Positions 1 to 8,766 of a stretch of 64,000 nt of DNA are shown here, piece by piece. The stretch spans positions 62,001 to 126,000 of the forward strand of contig CAXBBW010000008.1 of assembly GCA_963974345.1 (NCBI GenBank), given 5' to 3'. Both the position numbers and the translations under genes were made by a program. The stretch is from RHLJ01 sp963974345 (GTDB lineage Bacteria > Bacteroidota > Rhodothermia > Balneolales > Balneolaceae). The notes below the pieces were generated by a model. That model did no database searches. It had not been told where the DNA came from and worked only from the letters and a program-made list of their open reading frames with translations. Each line of letters starts with the position of its first letter. The stretch's first letter is position 1.

Positions 1-1041
1 GTTCGAAATATGATGGGATTTCCAACACATTTGACTTGGCGATCGGAAGTAGAGAACAATCAATTGAGTGGGAGTAGACTTATAACAGCGGGGCCTACTC
101 TTAATGGAACTCAAAATACATCTCCTCTCCATCATAACATGGAAAGCTCAAAAGAAGCTTATGAAATTGTGGGGAAAATTAAGAATGAAGGCTATGATTT
201 TATAAAAGTATATGATGGATTAAGTCAAGAGCAGATTGAAGCAATTTCAACATCTGCTACTGAAAATTCGATCACCTTTTCGGGCCACCCTATTAAAGGG
301 GTTTCAAATCAATTTATACTTAATTCTGGATACACTACTCTTGAACATGTTGAAGAATTATTTCAAAGTATGCTAGACTATGAGCTAGATTCCCTTAGAG
401 CTCAGGAGCTTGTTAAAGAGCTAAAAGAAGCTGACATACCTGTCACCATTACACTTTCTGCATACAATCATTTATATAGAACCGCACTTGAAAAAGAAGC
501 ATTTTTAGAAACTTTACCTACTGAGCAGATTAGTCCTTTTCTGAGATATTTGGGAGCTCGTAGTCTTGAAGGCTGGATAAATCCTACACAAAGTGGCTAT
601 GATTGGACTATGAAAAAATATGCCTTTATGGAGTATTTAGTTCATCTGTTGGATGAAGAAGGAGTGCCTATTTTATTAGGAACAGATACCGGACCAAATT
701 TAACTGTCCCCGGTTGGAGCGTACTTGAAGAGATTGCATTGATGCAAGATTTAGGCATCTCAAACTTAAAAATTATTCAATCTGGAACTACAGAAGCAGT
801 AGATATTCTAAATCACCGTTCTTTTACAGGCACCATAAAGGAAGGCGCAATGGCAAATATCCTTTTCCTGGATCAAAATCCATTAGAGGACATGGAAACA
901 TTATCTCTGCCAAATGGTTTGATACTTGAAGGAGTGTATTATGATCAACCTACTTTGCTCGAGATGAGAGAATATGCCAACACCCATTTCGCTCCATTTC
1001 TTATATCAGTTGGCCAGTTCATAAACTATATATTCAATTAA
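1..1041 (+). CDS. Amidohydrolase family protein, 5' end outside window
   Basis: A metal-dependent hydrolase of the imidazolonepropionase/prolidase-like amidohydrolase superfamily. The reading frame is open from base 1, and residues before the first Met (V-R-N) match the 'T-I-R-N-M' segment of the paralogue at 17902-19260, so the gene starts upstream of the window. The missing N-terminus would carry the HxH metal motif. What remains shows a metal-ligand His in 'FSGHPIKG', a late active-site Asp in 'LLGTDTGPN', and the usual C-terminal segment with 'GTIKEGAMANILFLDQNP'. The substrate cannot be told. It is convergent with the AraC-type gene, with only 8 bases between stop codons. The tail after 'LEMREY' is short and atypical. 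Family assignment is firm; function is inferred only. Confidence 0.85.
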   Translation, partial: VRNMMGFPTHLTWRSEVENNQLSGSRLITAGPTLNGTQNTSPLHHNMESSKEAYEIVGKIKNEGYDFIKVYDGLSQEQIEAISTSATENSITFSGHPIKGVSNQFILNSGYTTLEHVEELFQSMLDYELDSLRAQELVKELKEADIPVTITLSAYNHLYRTALEKEAFLETLPTEQISPFLRYLGARSLEGWINPTQSGYDWTMKKYAFMEYLVHLLDEEGVPILLGTDTGPNLTVPGWSVLEEIALMQDLGISNLKIIQSGTTEAVDILNHRSFTGTIKEGAMANILFLDQNPLEDMETLSLPNGLILEGVYYDQPTLLEMREYANTHFAPFLISVGQFINYIFN

Positions 1042-1049
1042 TAAACCTA

Positions 1050-2144
1050 TTAATCTGGAATTTTATGCTTAAGGTCGTTTTTGAATTCTTTCGGGGTTTT
1101 ACCTACTACTTTTTTGAAGGAATTATAAAAACTCGATTTCGAATTAAAACCTACTTCATAGATGACTTCAAGTATAGTTTGTTTAGGATCTTTTGATTCC
1201 TCGAATATTTTAACTGCAGCTTTTATCCTATAGGTATTAATTAAATCAGCAAAGTTCATTTTAAACTGACTATTAATTACATATGAAAGATTTCTAGAAG
1301 AAATAGCAACCTTTTCTGATAAGTCATTTAAAGACAAGTCAGGGTTTAAATAAAGCTTTTCATTTACTAGTGCATCGGTAACTTTATTTTTACCTAGTAT
1401 TAAATCTTCTTCACTTAAATTTGAGGTAGAGTATTTTTGTGACTCAATATTCTTAGAAATAGAAATTTCTTCATCCGTTATTCCTGAAAATAACTCTGGG
1501 TATTTAAGTCCTTTCAAAACTATGGTAGAAACCAATGTTAGGATAACCATTAACTGTACTACATATACGCTAGTCATATCATCCAAGCCAATTGAAACAC
1601 CACTTCCATGATATATAAAGTCAATAATTATTATGGCGATTAGAAATACTAATAGTTGTTTCAACCAATCGAGAGATAACTTATCAAAATTAGATTGGGT
1701 TTCTTTTAACACATAATGATGAATTCTAGTGGATTGAAAAGATGCTATCAAGTAAGTGAACATTGAAATCTGAACTATCAATATAATATAAGGTTCCTTT
1801 ATCGCGATAATTTCAATAGCTAAAAGAATACTTATTAAAAATGGGATTAAATGAATAGTGTCCTTTTTTTTAAACCTGAACTCTTTTAGAATGATACTTT
1901 TGGTATAGAAAAATATGGTAGGACCGTAGAGAAATTTGAATGGCAAGAAGTAGTTTTTGAAGTCGAACCATCCAGCTTCTTGTACAAAAATTGTAAAGAA
2001 TTGAGAACCAAGAATAAGCAGTAACACACCAAGAATAGTATTACTAACAGACTTCCCCCTTTTCGTATTAAATAAAAATAGGGTGCAAAAAAAACACTGG
2101 AAAATTATCAGGACGATAATGCTATTTTCAATTGAAATACTCAT
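1050..2144 (-). CDS. Membrane-anchored AraC-type transcriptional regulator
   Basis: The 364-residue protein has about seven hydrophobic segments in residues 1-220. They are followed by a linker and an AraC/XylS DNA-binding domain from about residue 255 to 360. The second helix-turn-helix is visible in 'ILEVIYEVGFNSKSSFYNSFKK' and the family hallmark 'GKTPKEF' closes it. This 7-TM plus AraC layout is common in Bacteroidota-like bacteria and suggests a one-component sensor that reads a membrane or periplasmic signal and binds DNA from the membrane. It is a single gene, convergent with the truncated amidohydrolase. Its target is unknown. The HTH assignment is certain; membrane sensing is inferred from the segments. 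Confidence 0.9.
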   Translation of the reverse strand: MSISIENSIIVLIIFQCFFCTLFLFNTKRGKSVSNTILGVLLLILGSQFFTIFVQEAGWFDFKNYFLPFKFLYGPTIFFYTKSIILKEFRFKKKDTIHLIPFLISILLAIEIIAIKEPYIILIVQISMFTYLIASFQSTRIHHYVLKETQSNFDKLSLDWLKQLLVFLIAIIIIDFIYHGSGVSIGLDDMTSVYVVQLMVILTLVSTIVLKGLKYPELFSGITDEEISISKNIESQKYSTSNLSEEDLILGKNKVTDALVNEKLYLNPDLSLNDLSEKVAISSRNLSYVINSQFKMNFADLINTYRIKAAVKIFEESKDPKQTILEVIYEVGFNSKSSFYNSFKKVVGKTPKEFKNDLKHKIPD

Positions 2145-2256
2145 TTATTAAGTGCCTCATTTTTGATAAAACAACTTACCAAAAATTAATACGATCTATA
2201 CGATACTTGAAATTCAACTATTTTTAATAAATGAGTATATAATATTATGCTCTTAA

Positions 2257-3219
2257 CTAATCAATTTTTTGAAAATAATTATAGTTTTGCTGCTGAAGGT
2301 AATTTATTTCAATATCTCTAATCTCCAAGTTTTCTATAATATCAAGAGCTTTCGAATCGGGTTTTAAGTCCAAAAAATTATCGTTTATAGAAAGCTTTTT
2401 CAGCTTCTTTAATTCTAATAGTGAATCGATATTTAATATGTTATTAGCTCCAAGTTCAAGCCATTCTAAATTACTTAAATCATTGAACGAGCTTATATCA
2501 GTTATTAAGTTATTCCACAAGAAAAGTTTTTCTAGAAGTATTAGTTTACTTAACATGCTCACATTTACGATGTTATTATTTCTTAGATCAAGCCATTTTA
2601 AATCAACCATTTTACTAAGTGGAGAGATATCAATAATCTGATTTCCATTAAGGGTTAATTGTTCGAGATTTACCAACCCTGAAATTGGGGATATATCTTT
2701 TACCTCATTATGATCAATATTTAATTGAACCATTTGTTTTAAATTCGAAATAGCACTGATATCACTTATATCATTTTTTGCTAGTATTAAATGCTGTAGA
2801 CTATCTAAACCTTGTAATGGCGATAAATCTGAAATCATATTACCGGGTACCCAAATACCAATTAGTTCTTTAAGATTTTCCAATGGGGAAAGATCAACAA
2901 GTTCACCATTGGCAAGGTTTAGGATTTTTAAATGAGATAAATTGCTTAGTGGCGATAAGTCATTAATAGGATTAAAACCTGCAGTTAATACTTCTAAGTT
3001 TTTAAGGTGCTCTAACCCTTCTAAAGAGTGGATATTTTTATCCAGAATATTTAAATGGGTTATACTTTCAAGGTAATTTGAGTTAAAACTACCTATTGGA
3101 AGTTCTATCGCCTCCCTTACCGCTGCCTCTAAATTAATATCATGAAAGGAAATACTTTCTTGAGTTAATGTTTCTTCTGATATCGTTAAAAGAATCAATA
3201 CTGTTAATAATGTTTTCAT
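2257..3219 (-). CDS. Secreted leucine-rich repeat protein (SDS22/internalin-like)
   Basis: 320 residues with an N-terminal hydrophobic stretch (MKTLLTVLILLTISEETLTQ) likely acting as a signal peptide. A short cap follows ('INLEAAVREAI', the usual lead-in before such repeats). From about residue 48 to 285 there are roughly ten or eleven 22-residue leucine-rich repeats of the form 'DISPLSxLxxLExLxLxxNxI'. LRR arrays of this type form a curved solenoid used for protein binding. No transmembrane anchor or sorting domain follows, so it is probably periplasmic or released. Partner and role are unknown. It stands alone between the AraC-type gene and the divergent PD40 lipoprotein, and base composition is AT-rich like its neighbours. 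Confidence 0.85.
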   Translation of the reverse strand: MKTLLTVLILLTISEETLTQESISFHDINLEAAVREAIELPIGSFNSNYLESITHLNILDKNIHSLEGLEHLKNLEVLTAGFNPINDLSPLSNLSHLKILNLANGELVDLSPLENLKELIGIWVPGNMISDLSPLQGLDSLQHLILAKNDISDISAISNLKQMVQLNIDHNEVKDISPISGLVNLEQLTLNGNQIIDISPLSKMVDLKWLDLRNNNIVNVSMLSKLILLEKLFLWNNLITDISSFNDLSNLEWLELGANNILNIDSLLELKKLKKLSINDNFLDLKPDSKALDIIENLEIRDIEINYLQQQNYNYFQKID

Positions 3220-3348
3220 AGTTCTCTTATTTTTTAATTTGATTCAAACTAGATATATAATCTCTAATTTTAGTTTGAATTCGTGAAACTGAACTACATT
3301 AACTGGGATAGGAATTAAGTTTTAAAAAAACTCATTTTAAAACTTAAT

Positions 3349-4206
3349 ATGAACATCAAATACTCCCTTCTTGTACTCTCAGTACTAATTTTCATGAGCT
3401 GTAGTCAAAAAAGTTCCGGACCCGGAGGCTTGTTCTCACCTACCTATTCACCAGATGGGACTAAGCTAGCTTACTACGAATACTTTGACGGAGTTCCAGA
3501 GATTATGATCTATTCATTTGCTGATGCTAAGACCTTACAAATAACGCCCCGTTCTGGTGCTTGGAGTATTGTACCAAAATGGAGTAAAGCTGGAGACAAA
3601 TTGATGTTTTCTCATGGTCAGAACATGATGAGTATGGATGTAACCATAATTGATTTGGAATCGGGTGATATGGATACTTTCGAGAGATTCGGTACTGAAT
3701 TTTCTGTTTCTTGGCACGAAAAAACTCATATATGGGCAAACAGGTCTTTAACTGGAATTTCATTCTACAGATCGCAAAACGATAGCCCAAATTCTTATGA
3801 ATTAATCGAAGTCCCTGAGTTTTCTAATTACTGGATTTACCCATTAAATGAAGATGGTGAAATGCTCATTCAGGTAAATGACACGAATTCTTATGGGTTG
3901 TATCACATTTCTGGAAATAACGAACCTACCCTTTTACTGAAAGAATCAGGTATCAAAAATTTAGTGTTTTCAAAAGACCAAAGGTTCATTGCTTTTGAGA
4001 AAACAGTAGATGACAATACAGATATTTATATAGCTGATATGGATGGATCAAACCTAAAACGTTTGACTACCAATGAATACCCTGACTATATGCCGGATTT
4101 CTCACCGGATGGAAAAACACTGGCTTTTAGTTCTGCAAGAACGGGTACTTATCAAATCTATACTATTGATCTCGAATCAGGTCAACTAGAACTACTACTC
4201 GATTGA
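3349..4206 (+). CDS. PD40/TolB-like beta-propeller lipoprotein
   Basis: The N-terminus 'LSVLIFMSCSQKS' is a lipoprotein signal with the lipobox Cys near residue 19. The body carries WD40-like PD40 repeats: 'FSPTYSPDGTKLAYYEY', 'IVPKWSKAGDKLMFSH' and near the end 'YMPDFSPDGKTLAFSSAR'. These form a TolB-type propeller. Such proteins sit in the periplasm or at the outer membrane and act as binding platforms; no catalytic residues are evident. The next gene is a second PD40 protein whose ATG lies 12 bases after this stop, so the two are co-transcribed. Partner unknown. Confidence is high for the fold and low for the role. Confidence 0.88.
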   Translation: MNIKYSLLVLSVLIFMSCSQKSSGPGGLFSPTYSPDGTKLAYYEYFDGVPEIMIYSFADAKTLQITPRSGAWSIVPKWSKAGDKLMFSHGQNMMSMDVTIIDLESGDMDTFERFGTEFSVSWHEKTHIWANRSLTGISFYRSQNDSPNSYELIEVPEFSNYWIYPLNEDGEMLIQVNDTNSYGLYHISGNNEPTLLLKESGIKNLVFSKDQRFIAFEKTVDDNTDIYIADMDGSNLKRLTTNEYPDYMPDFSPDGKTLAFSSARTGTYQIYTIDLESGQLELLLD

Positions 4207-4217
4207 TACTACAAAAA

Positions 4218-5093
4218 ATGAAAACCTCAGCCTTTTTGACCTTTGGATATATCATTATTCTATTAATACACACTACAGATTTGGTCAATGCACAAACTGA
4301 ATCTATTATCTATACAAACAAAGTTGGGAGAAATGCGAACCTTCACACTGTAAATTTGGATGGATCAAACAATGTGAAAATTACTGGTAATCCATCATCT
4401 GACAGTGCACCATCCTATTCTCCAAAAGGAGATTTCATAGTGTTCAATTCAGAGAGAAATGGATGGTGGAAAATATGGAAAATGAATTCGGATGGAAGTG
4501 AGTTAGAACAGGTTAGTTTTCCAGGAACCGGAGCCGATTATGATCCAACCATTTCTCCAAATGGGAATATTGTAGCATTTACTTCAAGCAGAGATAAAAA
4601 TGAAGAAATCTATATCAAAAGGATTAATGAAAACTCCCCTTCTATTAATCTTACTAAAACTCAGGGAGACCAAAGATACCCTAGATGGATTTCAAATAAT
4701 GAGATTCTGTACTATGATACATCCGGTGAACATCATATAATTATGACAATGAACCTGAGTGGTGAAATAATAAGGGAGTTTAATCTTGGTTTAGGTAACA
4801 ATTACATGGGAGACATTTCAAAGAATGGGGACTTAGTTTTCACCTCAGACAGAGATGGATCAAATGACTTGTATATTTTATTTAGTAACGAAAAGGAGCC
4901 TGTAAAAATAACAGAATCTGAAGGCCTAATTGATTATAGAGCTAAATGGTCTGTCGATGGAAATAAAATCGTTTATGAACGATCGAATCGCAAGAATATA
5001 AGTCAAATTTGGGTATATGATTTAATATCAAAAACCTTAAAGCAACATACTAAATCTGGGTATAATTACTATCCATCCTGGGTAATTAGATAA
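4218..5093 (+). CDS. Secreted PD40/TolB-like beta-propeller protein
   Basis: A periplasmic or secreted propeller. The ATG at 4218 is preferred because it begins a signal peptide (MKTSAFLTFGYIIILLIHTT, cleavage after 'VNA'). An upstream TTG at 4203 would overlap the previous stop and add five residues. Repeats are clear: 'SAPSYSPKGDFIVFNSERNG', 'YDPTISPNGNIVAFTSSRD', 'GDISKNGDLVFTSDRDGS' and 'DYRAKWSVDGNKIVYERS'. It follows the PD40 lipoprotein in one operon and precedes the lipoprotein at 5313. The same order (PD40 protein, then related lipoprotein) recurs at 6967-8362, pointing to a segment duplication. No enzymatic motif is visible. Confidence 0.88.
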   Translation: MKTSAFLTFGYIIILLIHTTDLVNAQTESIIYTNKVGRNANLHTVNLDGSNNVKITGNPSSDSAPSYSPKGDFIVFNSERNGWWKIWKMNSDGSELEQVSFPGTGADYDPTISPNGNIVAFTSSRDKNEEIYIKRINENSPSINLTKTQGDQRYPRWISNNEILYYDTSGEHHIIMTMNLSGEIIREFNLGLGNNYMGDISKNGDLVFTSDRDGSNDLYILFSNEKEPVKITESEGLIDYRAKWSVDGNKIVYERSNRKNISQIWVYDLISKTLKQHTKSGYNYYPSWVIR

Positions 5094-5312
5094 CTCAAAC
5101 CTTAGCGGCATTAGCTAAAAAAATACCTACGATCATATTGGGATAATATGCCAATTTATAACTAAGCCATTGACCTTTGTTGGTTAGTTCCAGGGTAAAA
5201 AAGAGTATTCATTCCTGAATTTGGACGAAGCTGCCAATGAACATATATAGCTTAATATGGTCTAAACCCTATTCAAGGCTTTTACACTTTTTAATCTCAT
5301 TATTCAGACCAT

Positions 5313-5870
5313 ATGTTGCACCTATTGAAATCTCCTCTCCCAACTATTTTATTAACCATCTCACTTCTCTTTTTTGGAGGATGTAAAGACAATTCTTTAA
5401 ACAGTGATGATGATTTTCTATTAACAACTAATATTGGTAATAAGATATCATTAGATGGTCACTGGGGGACCGGTAGTGTTGTAGATAATGGGAATGTCCT
5501 CTATGAACGATTTAGCTTTTCTGAAAACACTTTCGAAATCTTTGCAGAGTTCTACTCAGATAGCAGTTGTAACCAAAGTGTTGGAACCGTTACTATTAAT
5601 ATTGAGTTTGAAGTTGATGGAACTCATAATGTAGTATTTAATGGGCAAGAGGTATCTGCAAATAAAATATCGGGAAAACAAATAATAGGTCCTGAAGAGA
5701 AGCAGTTTAAACAATCAATCTATATTATCGAAGATGGTGATGATATATCTTTTTATCATACTCGTTTCCCTGATGATGGTGGAACAGTATCATCAGATGG
5801 ATATCCTAATGAAATAGTTCCAATCCCTTTTTCACCTCTAATATTATACACTACTAATTCTGGGAATTAG
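5313..5870 (+). CDS. Lipoprotein, paralogue of the 7772-8362 product
   Basis: 185 residues with a lipoprotein signal ending 'LLFFGGC' (Cys near residue 24). The mature part is all-beta in character and is clearly related to the product at 7772-8362. Shared blocks are 'L..N.G...SL.G.W..G', 'ERFSFSEN', 'IEFEVDGT', 'ANKISG', 'KQSI' and the C-terminal 'DDGGTVSSDGYP'. The fold recalls lipocalin-like or META-type small lipoproteins, but I do not recognise a named family. It lies 219 bases after a PD40 gene, as its paralogue also does, so the two may work together at the outer membrane. Function unknown. Confidence 0.8.
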   Translation: MLHLLKSPLPTILLTISLLFFGGCKDNSLNSDDDFLLTTNIGNKISLDGHWGTGSVVDNGNVLYERFSFSENTFEIFAEFYSDSSCNQSVGTVTINIEFEVDGTHNVVFNGQEVSANKISGKQIIGPEEKQFKQSIYIIEDGDDISFYHTRFPDDGGTVSSDGYPNEIVPIPFSPLILYTTNSGN

Positions 5871-6032
5871 AACTTGAATAACTAACCCTTACAGATTTAC
5901 TCGGTTTAGTTTGATCCCATTTTAATAAACTAACTCATCAAACATTTGAACTTCATTTATACATAGGTTGATATACTTTCCCGAGCACCTCTTATTTTTC
6001 TGTCCATCCCTCTCCTATTTCAGGATTTGCGA

Positions 6033-6836
6033 CTATTTTAGCTGAATCAATTCCATGGTAGTATTCATGTCAATTAAAGATTCGTTTGAGTTAATAAACT
6101 CAATAACTCTTTCTTTAGTGTTTGATGATGTATGAATTGGAGCAATTATGGGATTACTAAACTTTTGGTTCAATACTTCTATCGTCTCTTGGTTTAATAC
6201 AAAAAATGGAATTATCACCAGATCAACTTCCTGATCAGGGATACTGCTAAAATTCTCCAGACTTACTTCTGAATCTCCTATGTGAAGTATTTTTTTACCT
6301 CGAATATCAACCAAGTAAGAAATGTTCAGGATATCTTTAAAATCTTCATTAAGGTGGGTGGTTTTATAGGAATGAATGCTAAGATTCTCATCTATTTTGA
6401 ATAGCTCATCTGATTCGAATTCGAAAATATTACTGACTATCACTGAGCTATCAGTGTTTGAAAAAAATCCCGGTACAACTATTAACTTCGAGTTTGAGTT
6501 TTGTGCCTCTTTCAAAGCATACTCTTCGTTGTAGTGATCCTTGTGGATATGAGTAAAAAGGTGAATTCTTGGATTCGTAAAAGGATCCTGATTATTGAAA
6601 ATCAATGACAAAATCTGTTCGTCTGGGTATTCAAATTGCTCATAAAAATCATCGAACAATACATCAATAAAAACATCTCTTGTACCATCTGAAATTTGTA
6701 CCCCGGCGTTAGCTATATAACGAACAAATACTTCCTGAGAGTAACTATTCCCCAGTACCAAAAAATTCATGCCTAAATAAAGAAATACTTGTGAAACTAT
6801 AAATTGAATTTTTGATGACAAATGTGAAATAAACAC
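6033..6836 (-). CDS. MBL-fold metallohydrolase, exported
   Basis: The metallo-beta-lactamase fold is shown by 'FTHIHKDHYN' (HxHxDH, the two-metal site), followed by 'HIGDSEVS' (Asp of the later motif) and 'APIHTSSN' (last His), in the order typical of the UlaG/MBL-like group. The N-terminus has a hydrophobic segment ending 'NSYSQEV', consistent with a signal peptide after a slightly long n-region. A later start is possible but is not clearly better. The protein probably hydrolyses a small ester, lactone or phosphodiester in the periplasm; the substrate is unknown. It is transcribed opposite to its neighbours and splits the two copies of the PD40/lipoprotein module. Confidence 0.85.
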   Translation of the reverse strand: MFISHLSSKIQFIVSQVFLYLGMNFLVLGNSYSQEVFVRYIANAGVQISDGTRDVFIDVLFDDFYEQFEYPDEQILSLIFNNQDPFTNPRIHLFTHIHKDHYNEEYALKEAQNSNSKLIVVPGFFSNTDSSVIVSNIFEFESDELFKIDENLSIHSYKTTHLNEDFKDILNISYLVDIRGKKILHIGDSEVSLENFSSIPDQEVDLVIIPFFVLNQETIEVLNQKFSNPIIAPIHTSSNTKERVIEFINSNESLIDMNTTMELIQLK

Positions 6837-6966
6837 TGATAAAGGATTGTGTTAACTTTTATAAACTAAATTAATACTAAATGATTATAGAAGTTTCCGA
6901 ATTCATGAAATCGCATTCAAATAAACTCTTAATTCATAAAATTGAGATATCTCATTTTAATAATAG

Positions 6967-7611
6967 TTGAATGGTATTGATTCTTATAGAGGAAATAACA
7001 CAAGAAACATCTATACATTAGATTTAAATACTGATGAATTAATTCAACTTACTGAGTTAGAAACACGTGATGGACATCCTGTTTGGTCTTCAGATTGCAG
7101 ACGTATCGCATTTCAATCTTCAAGAAATGGGAATCCTGATGTTTATATCATGGTTAATAATGTAGAGAACGTCATGCAACTAACTTATCATAGTTCTTTT
7201 GATGGAATACCAAAATGGTCCCCAGATAATAAATTTATAGCTTTTAATAGCCGCCGCACCGGAAGCCCAAATGTCTTTTTACTAAATGTTAATACTAAAG
7301 AGGAGATTCAACTTACCAATGATGGAAAGTTTAATTTCATTCAAGATTGGTTAACAGATACCGAGCTATTATTCATTACTGATGTTGATGAAAAACGACA
7401 ACTTCAAACTTTAGACATCAAGAAAAATACTGTCAAAGATTTACCCACTGATTTTGACGTTACTTATGCCAGATCAAATATGAAGGGGAATATCATTCTA
7501 TCTCAAAAAAATATGAGTGATGAAATACATCTCTATTCACTGGATTTAAATAGCCTATTGATAAAAAAAATTTTCGCAACAAATGGTGAAAAAGGTATCC
7601 GACTTTTATGA
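6967..7611 (+). CDS. PD40/TolB-like propeller protein, 5'-truncated
   Basis: 214 residues of PD40 repeats ('GHPVWSSDCRRIAFQSSRNG', 'GIPKWSPDNKFIAFNSRRTG') clearly related to the protein at 4218-5093. The frame has no ATG. It opens at a TTG directly after an in-frame TAG, and alignment to the paralogue places its first residues after the signal peptide, at the first propeller strand. So the secretion signal and the first few mature residues are missing. A short out-of-frame peptide starting at ATG 6905 does not look like a signal peptide. This is most likely a decayed or frameshifted copy. If translated, it would be cytoplasmic. The related lipoprotein at 7772 follows, matching the first module. 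Confidence 0.6.
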   Translation: MNGIDSYRGNNTRNIYTLDLNTDELIQLTELETRDGHPVWSSDCRRIAFQSSRNGNPDVYIMVNNVENVMQLTYHSSFDGIPKWSPDNKFIAFNSRRTGSPNVFLLNVNTKEEIQLTNDGKFNFIQDWLTDTELLFITDVDEKRQLQTLDIKKNTVKDLPTDFDVTYARSNMKGNIILSQKNMSDEIHLYSLDLNSLLIKKIFATNGEKGIRLL

Positions 7612-7771
7612 ATTAACAACTGGTAATTTAATGAATGTTTGTACAGAAGAAAACAAGTGCTAATTCATGAATCTGTACGATTTGACTTGTTCCTACCTAT
7701 ATATTTCTAATGAATAGATCTACTGATATCTCAGTTTATTCAACTTTATAACAAATCAATAACTTTTCAAA

Positions 7772-8362
7772 ATGAATCTAAATATGAAAATTTCAATTTT
7801 AGTCATACTGTTAATATTTACTGGAGCCTGTACAGAAAGTGTATTACAAGAAAGTAATGTTGCTTCATCGAATAATAATTCTCAAAGCGTATCACAAGAA
7901 GGCAGTGAAGTCTTTTTTACATCAAATTTAGGTGATCTGCTTTCTTTGAATGGTACTTGGAGTTCAGGTTGTGTTGAAGATACTTCAGGTATTTTTTCTG
8001 AACGACTTACATTTTCAGAGAATAAAGTTACTGATCATATAACATATTATTCTGAGCCCAACTGTACTGTAATTTTGAATGATTCATTAATAGAAATGGA
8101 ATTTGAAATAAATGGTACCATAGATTTAGAACTTGAAGGGCTAGAGCTTATCGCGAACAAGGTCTCAGGCATTCAAAGAGTCGGAAATGAAGAAAAGCCT
8201 ATTAAACAATCTATTGCAGTAGTTGAGTTAACATTTTATGCATATGGCTCTACTAAAACGGTTATAGCTTTTAATAAAGCGCGTTTACAAGATGATGGAG
8301 GAGTAATATCATCTGATGGATACCCAGTGGAATTATTATCAACACGCTTTTATAGACAATAA
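7772..8362 (+). CDS. Lipoprotein, paralogue of the 5313-5870 product
   Basis: 196 residues. The lipoprotein signal ends 'LIFTGAC' (Cys about residue 20), and an alternative start at the second Met (7784) would keep it. After a Ser/Asn-rich linker the mature domain matches the 5313 product block by block: 'TSNLGDLLSLNGTWSSG', 'ERLTFSEN', 'MEFEINGT', 'ANKVSG', 'KQSI' and 'DDGGVISSDGYP'. There are two Cys in the mature part, in positions suggesting a disulfide ('SSGCVED' and 'EPNCTV'). I do not recognise a named family. It follows the truncated PD40 gene by 160 bases. Role unknown; surface-exposed or periplasmic by inference. Confidence 0.8.
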   Translation: MNLNMKISILVILLIFTGACTESVLQESNVASSNNNSQSVSQEGSEVFFTSNLGDLLSLNGTWSSGCVEDTSGIFSERLTFSENKVTDHITYYSEPNCTVILNDSLIEMEFEINGTIDLELEGLELIANKVSGIQRVGNEEKPIKQSIAVVELTFYAYGSTKTVIAFNKARLQDDGGVISSDGYPVELLSTRFYRQ

Positions 8363-8519
8363 CTTAAAGTTCTTCCGATCAAACAAAAACAATACCTCGA
8401 TAAGTAAAGTATCAGAATATATCGATTGTTAGGTTGCATAAACTTGGTAATAGTCAGGCACTTCAGAGATAAAAGCAGTTGGATCTTTAATTACTGATCA
8501 GTTCAAAAATACTGAATAG

Positions 8520-8759
8520 TCATTTCCAAGAAATATGGCTTCTCCAATAATCCATTACGTTATTACTTGTGAATATTTGTCCTATATATGAAGTACGATA
8601 TATGCTAGTCGGTGCATTTTCACACGCATGTTGTTCATAGTTCTTTGTATCGTTTGTGAAGTAAGAATCTGATTCACATGTTTTTGGACTGTTATCAATA
8701 GGCTCACAACTCGCAAATAGAACTATTATTAGAGAGAAAACTAGTACACTTGATCTCAT
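8520..8759 (-). CDS. Small lipoprotein of unknown function
   Basis: 79 residues from the ATG at 8759. I chose this start because it begins a standard lipoprotein signal (MRSSVLVFSLIIVLFASC, lipobox Cys at residue 18) and sits 7 bases after the stop of the upstream alpha/beta hydrolase, implying co-transcription. A longer frame reaching 8807 would overlap the hydrolase and bury the signal. The mature part has several Cys (in 'PKTCESD' and 'HACENAP') that may form disulfides. No family recognised. It may act together with the exported hydrolase before it. Confidence 0.6.
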   Translation of the reverse strand: MRSSVLVFSLIIVLFASCEPIDNSPKTCESDSYFTNDTKNYEQHACENAPTSIYRTSYIGQIFTSNNVMDYWRSHISWK

Positions 8760-8766
8760 AAATGAT

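Noticed and set aside
1..1041. First gene as a complete short protein starting at base 10
   Set aside because: The frame is open to base 1, and the paralogue shows that about 110 N-terminal residues, including the HxH motif, are missing.
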